Assembly: GCA_020629955.1 (NCBI GenBank)
Contig: JAHDCI010000034.1
Location: 1-37,543, forward strand
Source: Myxococcota bacterium
Lineage (GTDB): Bacteria > Myxococcota_A > Polyangia > Polyangiales > Houyiibacteriaceae
Direction: 5' to 3'
Length of the DNA: 37,543 nt
How positions within the stretch are numbered: the stretch's first letter is position 1; the number at the start of each line of letters is the position of its first letter. The notes below the pieces were generated by a model. The model did no database searches. It saw nothing but the letters and a program-made list of their open reading frames with translations, and was not told the DNA's origin. Of the stretch, positions 34,820-37,543 are shown piece after piece. Made by a program: the position numbers and the translations under genes.

Positions 34820-35641
34820 TTACGCGGCCTTGAGCTTGTTCCAGATCGCGGTGCCTTCGAGCCCGGCTTTGTCGAAGCCCGGGAGGATCACTTTGTGGAG
34901 AGCGTTTTCGAACGCCTCAATCCGGTCTTCCCGGCTCAGGCTCCCAAAGGGCGAAAGCTTGTGTGGTTTGTTGCTTGGCTTCGGGATGATGCTCTCTTCG
35001 AGACTCGGCAGCGCGCGGGCGATCAGGCGCTGGGCAAAGTCCCGTTCGCGATCGTTCAGCTTCGTCTGTTCGAGCCACCACCAACCGACTCGGCCGTGGT
35101 AGCTCTCGTCCGCCAGCATTCGGGTCAGAACTTTGTAGGCGACGGGGTCGCTCGCGTTGTCGCGCACCCCGCGGATCATCTGAACCGAGATCGTCTCACC
35201 AATGCAAAGCGAACCGATCATCGTGATGATCTGCTGCTTCCGGGGATGGTTTTTGGGGTTGGCGCGTACCCAGTTCGGTTCGGGCACTCGCTCGTCCCAG
35301 CCACCAAGGCTCTTCACCATCCGGTCGCAGAGGTCGACGTGCAGTGCTTCGTCGCGGACAACACGGGTCATTGCGCCGATGAGATCGACCGGGGCGCCGG
35401 ATTGACAGAGCTGCGTTAGAAGCTCGCTAAAGGCGAGGAGCGAGCGCTGCTCGTCGAGCGCCCGGAGCACGAAGGAACGCCGGCCGCGGTCGCGCACCTT
35501 CGCGTCGTAATCACTCGCGCGCGCCTTGAGGTCGTCCCACGCGAACTGGTCGACTTCCGTGAAATCAGCGTGCGTTTTGGCGATCGGACCTTCACCGAAG
35601 GCTTCGTATCGAGGGGCAGCCTGATTGAGTCGCTTTTCCAT
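34820..35641 (-). CDS. Ferritin-like diiron protein, possibly an oxygenase
   Basis: A 273-residue, helical protein from ATG 35641; the frame stays open upstream to 35875 but that extension lacks clear coding character. Candidate diiron ligands are Glu64 (LDEQRSLL), Glu98/His101 (RDEALHVD), Glu149 (CIGETISVQ) and Glu179/His182 (DESYHGRVG). The paired ExxH motifs fit the four-helix diiron fold. Relatives include AurF-type N-oxygenases and iron-storage proteins, so the reaction is open. It lies between two MopE-repeat lipoprotein genes: one follows it on the same strand and the other is divergent. Confidence 0.8.
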   Translation of the reverse strand: MEKRLNQAAPRYEAFGEGPIAKTHADFTEVDQFAWDDLKARASDYDAKVRDRGRRSFVLRALDEQRSLLAFSELLTQLCQSGAPVDLIGAMTRVVRDEALHVDLCDRMVKSLGGWDERVPEPNWVRANPKNHPRKQQIITMIGSLCIGETISVQMIRGVRDNASDPVAYKVLTRMLADESYHGRVGWWWLEQTKLNDRERDFAQRLIARALPSLEESIIPKPSNKPHKLSPFGSLSREDRIEAFENALHKVILPGFDKAGLEGTAIWNKLKAA

Positions 35642-35844
35642 GGGGCGAAACAAAGCAGGAACGGTGCCAACGCCGATCTCGACAAAACCCCGAGGGATTT
35701 GGCTTTCCGTTTGATACGCTGGCACAGCTCGACACAGAAACTGTGACGTCGTTGGCGGGCGAAAAGCCCCCAAAGCCCCGCCGTTTTCAACGAAACCTTC
35801 ACGGTATAAAGTTGTTGGCCGACCGGCTATGAAAGGTTGATTGG

Positions 35845-36270
35845 ATGAACATGAGATGCTTCGCCTTGCTGGCACTTATGGCACTGGGTGCCTGCGCGGA
35901 TGGCCCGGACGAGGATGGAGACGGTTAGGGCAACCTCTCCGACTGCGACGATACGAATGCGAACGTGTACCCCGGAGCGGAGCCAGATTTCCCGACGTGT
36001 TCCGACAATCCATGGCTCGATTATGATTGCGACGGTCGCGAGGCGGACGATTGCTGCGGAGACAATTTCTGCGTGGAGACAGGACCTGACATCGATTTCG
36101 ATGGACGTGTTGGTCCGGCGGACTGTGATGAAACAAACCCGAGCGTTTACGAAGGGGCCATTCCGACCTTCGAGATCTGCGAAGAAGACCCAACCCTCGA
36201 CTACAACTGCGATGGAGTCTTTGACGACTGCTGCAATAGCGATCGCGGATTCTGCGTCGAGAGTCGCTGA
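35845..36270 (+). pseudogene. MopE-like repeat lipoprotein interrupted by an in-frame TAG
   Basis: From ATG 35845 (AAAGG upstream) the frame encodes a signal with lipobox ALGAC (Cys17) and then PDEDGDG, followed by TAG at 35926-35928. It then runs on for 113 sense codons to TGA 36268-36270 without further defects. The stop stands exactly where its relative at 33633 has Tyr or Phe (DGDGYTADVDCDD; here DGDG-stop-GNLSDCDD). A second repeat (DFDGRVGPADCDET) and all Cys are preserved downstream. Either a recent Tyr-to-amber change, read-through, or a sequencing error explains this. Confidence 0.75.
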
Positions 36271-36279
36271 GCGAGCGGA

Positions 36280-37176
36280 CTATTCGTCTACTTCGGTCGC
36301 CGCGCTAGCGGCTTTCGCGAGCTCCTCGGTGAGGAGCTGACGAGCAATATCCGTGGCCGGACCAACCGGTCTCACGGCGCGCTCAACGCCGGCCGCGCCA
36401 GCCGATTCGTAGACGAGATTTAAGGAGCGATGCGCCCCGGTATCATCGCCGTGGCTTGCGCAAGCGTGGGCCCGGACGATTTCGTAAGTGAGGGCGAGCG
36501 CGCCGGACGCGTCCGCTTCGTTCGCTCTTCGAAGCGCTTCGCGCGTATTGCCCTGAACGACATAGAGCAGGGCCTCACTCGCGACGAGCCACTCCTCGAT
36601 CACGCCGGAAGCAGGACGCGTGATTTGATCCATCGCTTCCTGCGCTCCCTCGAGGTCGCTGCGCTCAAGTCGCACGGTGGCGAGCGCCTGAAGGCTGCGC
36701 TCTCGAAGATCGGGCCGCAGTGCCGCGGTGTCGATCGATTCAAGATGCTGGCTTGCACGTTCCCACTCGCCCACGGCCGTGAGGGGCACCGCGGCGAAAC
36801 AGACCGCATGCGCATGAGCGTCGGCATCTGACGCGTTCTTCAAGCGGCGCAGACGCGCCTCGAGGTGTGCGATCGCGCCGGGTTCCCGCCGGCTCACCCG
36901 CCAGCAAAGAAGCGCTGTCCCGCGAGTGCTGGCGCTGCGTCTTGCGGAGAGGAAGGCGAGTACCAAGGCCACCGCGACACCTGCTGTTGCGGCCGTCATT
37001 GGGGGCATCACCGACGACGTGATGTAAGCGACGAGGGCCGCGACGAGCCCACTTGTCAGCGCGGCCCGGAGGACCATTCCAAACGAGAACATCCGAGTTG
37101 GCACCCGCCACAAAAACGGCCGAAGCCATGGCGCGATCACCATGGCGACACCTGCGGCGAGGAGGCTTGGGTGCAT
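36280..37176 (-). CDS. Membrane protein with TPR-like C-terminal region
   Basis: A 298-residue protein. The N-terminal third has about three hydrophobic segments (HPSLLAAGVAMVIAPW, AALTSGLVAALVAYI, TAATAGVAVALVLAFL). The rest (about 95-298) is helical with TPR/helical-repeat character (ALATVRLERSDLEGAQEAMD, ALLYVVQGNTREALRRA). Such proteins often act as scaffolds on the inner face of the membrane, but no family is identified. It is convergent with the interrupted MopE gene at a gap of nine bases. Confidence 0.75.
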   Translation of the reverse strand: MHPSLLAAGVAMVIAPWLRPFLWRVPTRMFSFGMVLRAALTSGLVAALVAYITSSVMPPMTAATAGVAVALVLAFLSARRSASTRGTALLCWRVSRREPGAIAHLEARLRRLKNASDADAHAHAVCFAAVPLTAVGEWERASQHLESIDTAALRPDLRERSLQALATVRLERSDLEGAQEAMDQITRPASGVIEEWLVASEALLYVVQGNTREALRRANEADASGALALTYEIVRAHACASHGDDTGAHRSLNLVYESAGAAGVERAVRPVGPATDIARQLLTEELAKAASAATEVDE

Positions 37177-37415
37177 CTCCCTTCAGCTCCGCTGCGCTCC
37201 GATGACCACAGCATCGAACCGATGGTTCGCCGCGAGGTGAGATCGAAAATGAGATTGAATAAGCATGGGGCGGCGATGCCAGTCGGACCTCTCGGAGGTC
37301 TTACGACGCCAATCTGTAGCACCTGTCATCTCGACCGTCGATGGCGGTCATCCTCGAACAAAATCACCGAATCGAATTGAATCTTCGGAGAAGATGCGCA
37401 TCATAGCGACGCCAC

Positions 37416-37502
37416 GCGAGGGTGGCGGAACTGGCAGACGCGCGGGGTTTAGGTTCCCGTGTCCGAAAGGACGTGGAGGTTCGAGTCCTCTCTCTCGCAC
37501 CA
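37416..37502 (+). tRNA. tRNA-Leu (anticodon UAG)
   Basis: An 87-base cloverleaf with a long variable arm, as in tRNA-Leu. Acceptor stem 37416-37422 pairs with 37492-37498 (one wobble). The anticodon loop TTTAGGT gives anticodon TAG, reading CUN leucine codons. The T-arm has GGTTCGAGTCC. The discriminator A (37499) is followed by an encoded CCA (37500-37502). Confidence 0.95.
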
Positions 37503-37539
37503 AACGCCAAGCTCAGAGATGAGCTTGGCGTTCTTTTAT
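37503..37539 (+). terminator. Terminator of tRNA-Leu
   Basis: A perfect 13-bp stem (37503-37515 with 37520-37532, loop GAGA) is followed by CTTTTAT. It begins immediately after the CCA end. Confidence 0.9.
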
Positions 37540-37543
37540 CCGC

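Noticed and set aside
35926-35928. The TAG as a pyrrolysine codon
   Set aside because: No pylT-like tRNA, pylS or downstream structure is seen in the window, and the protein class is not known to use pyrrolysine.
37381-37395. Small perfect hairpin (6-bp stem) before the tRNA
   Set aside because: No T tract follows and the stem is AT-rich; probably chance.
37377-37406. Possible promoter of tRNA-Leu (TTGAAT and TCATAG)
   Set aside because: The -35-like box is reasonable but the -10 matches the consensus poorly, so it is not listed as a feature.
1-37543. A defence island, prophage, CRISPR array or insertion sequence
   Set aside because: No transposase, integrase, restriction-modification or Cas-like protein and no spaced repeats were seen; the protease, nuclease and ligase genes are scattered and not arranged as one operon.

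Overview
The window is chromosomal DNA from a moderately GC-rich Gram-negative bacterium, most likely a myxobacterium-like deltaproteobacterium (Myxococcota, in the broad Polyangia/Bradymonadia sense). This is inferred from gene style, not from a marker gene. I count 41 protein-coding loci, about 16 of which start with a lipoprotein signal peptide and lipobox. Several continue into Asp/Ala/Ser- or Pro-rich linkers, a habit of secreted myxobacterial proteins. RCC1-repeat, MopE-type DxDxDG and trypsin-like lipoproteins point the same way. No transposase, integrase, phage gene, CRISPR array or rRNA was seen. One tRNA-Leu(UAG) lies at the right end.

Layout. 1-670: the end of an unrecognised gene, a strong terminator and a small unknown gene. 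705-4105 (minus): a HAD phosphatase of KdsC type, a lipid-anchored oligopeptidase B and a small lipoprotein. 4247-5749 (plus): a lipoprotein and the tRNA adenosine deaminase TadA. 5781-6405: two small membrane or lipid-anchored proteins. 6730-10164 (plus): a three-gene envelope module of a lipoprotein, a TPR-like membrane protein and an RCC1-repeat lipoprotein. 10326-12152 (minus): the translational GTPase TypA/BipA. 12425-13435 (plus): a full-length T4 Rnl2-like RNA ligase, followed by a long hairpin terminator.

13529-18889 is mostly secreted lipoproteins (a PHB-depolymerase-type esterase, a trypsin-like protease, two unknowns), plus a membrane protein and a PPK2 polyphosphate kinase. 18932-21849 (minus) holds L-aspartate oxidase NadB, a translationally coupled unknown gene and a lipoprotein. 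22019-24434 is a tandem pair of equal-length exported paralogues. 24579-28872 carries a questin-oxidase-like protein, an endonuclease/exonuclease/phosphatase (EEP) protein, a small alpha/beta-domain protein, a DUF1285-like protein, a TlpA-type thioredoxin and an alpha/beta hydrolase.

29058-33615 has a lipoprotein, a clostripain-like (C11) lipoprotein, an overlapping tandem pair of small proteins paralogous to the one at 26465, a YceI-like protein and an EEP lipoprotein. 33633-36270 holds a diiron ferritin-like protein flanked by two MopE-repeat lipoprotein genes, one with an in-frame TAG. 36280-37176 is a membrane/TPR protein, followed by tRNA-Leu and its terminator.

Most genes are single or in pairs, with housekeeping genes (typA, nadB, tadA, tRNA) scattered among exported proteins. 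I do not see one coherent defence or biosynthetic island. The best leads are the stand-alone Rnl2-type RNA ligase, the three-member small-protein family, the ferritin/MopE cluster with its amber codon, and a terminator-like hairpin inside the signal-peptide codons of the C11 protease.
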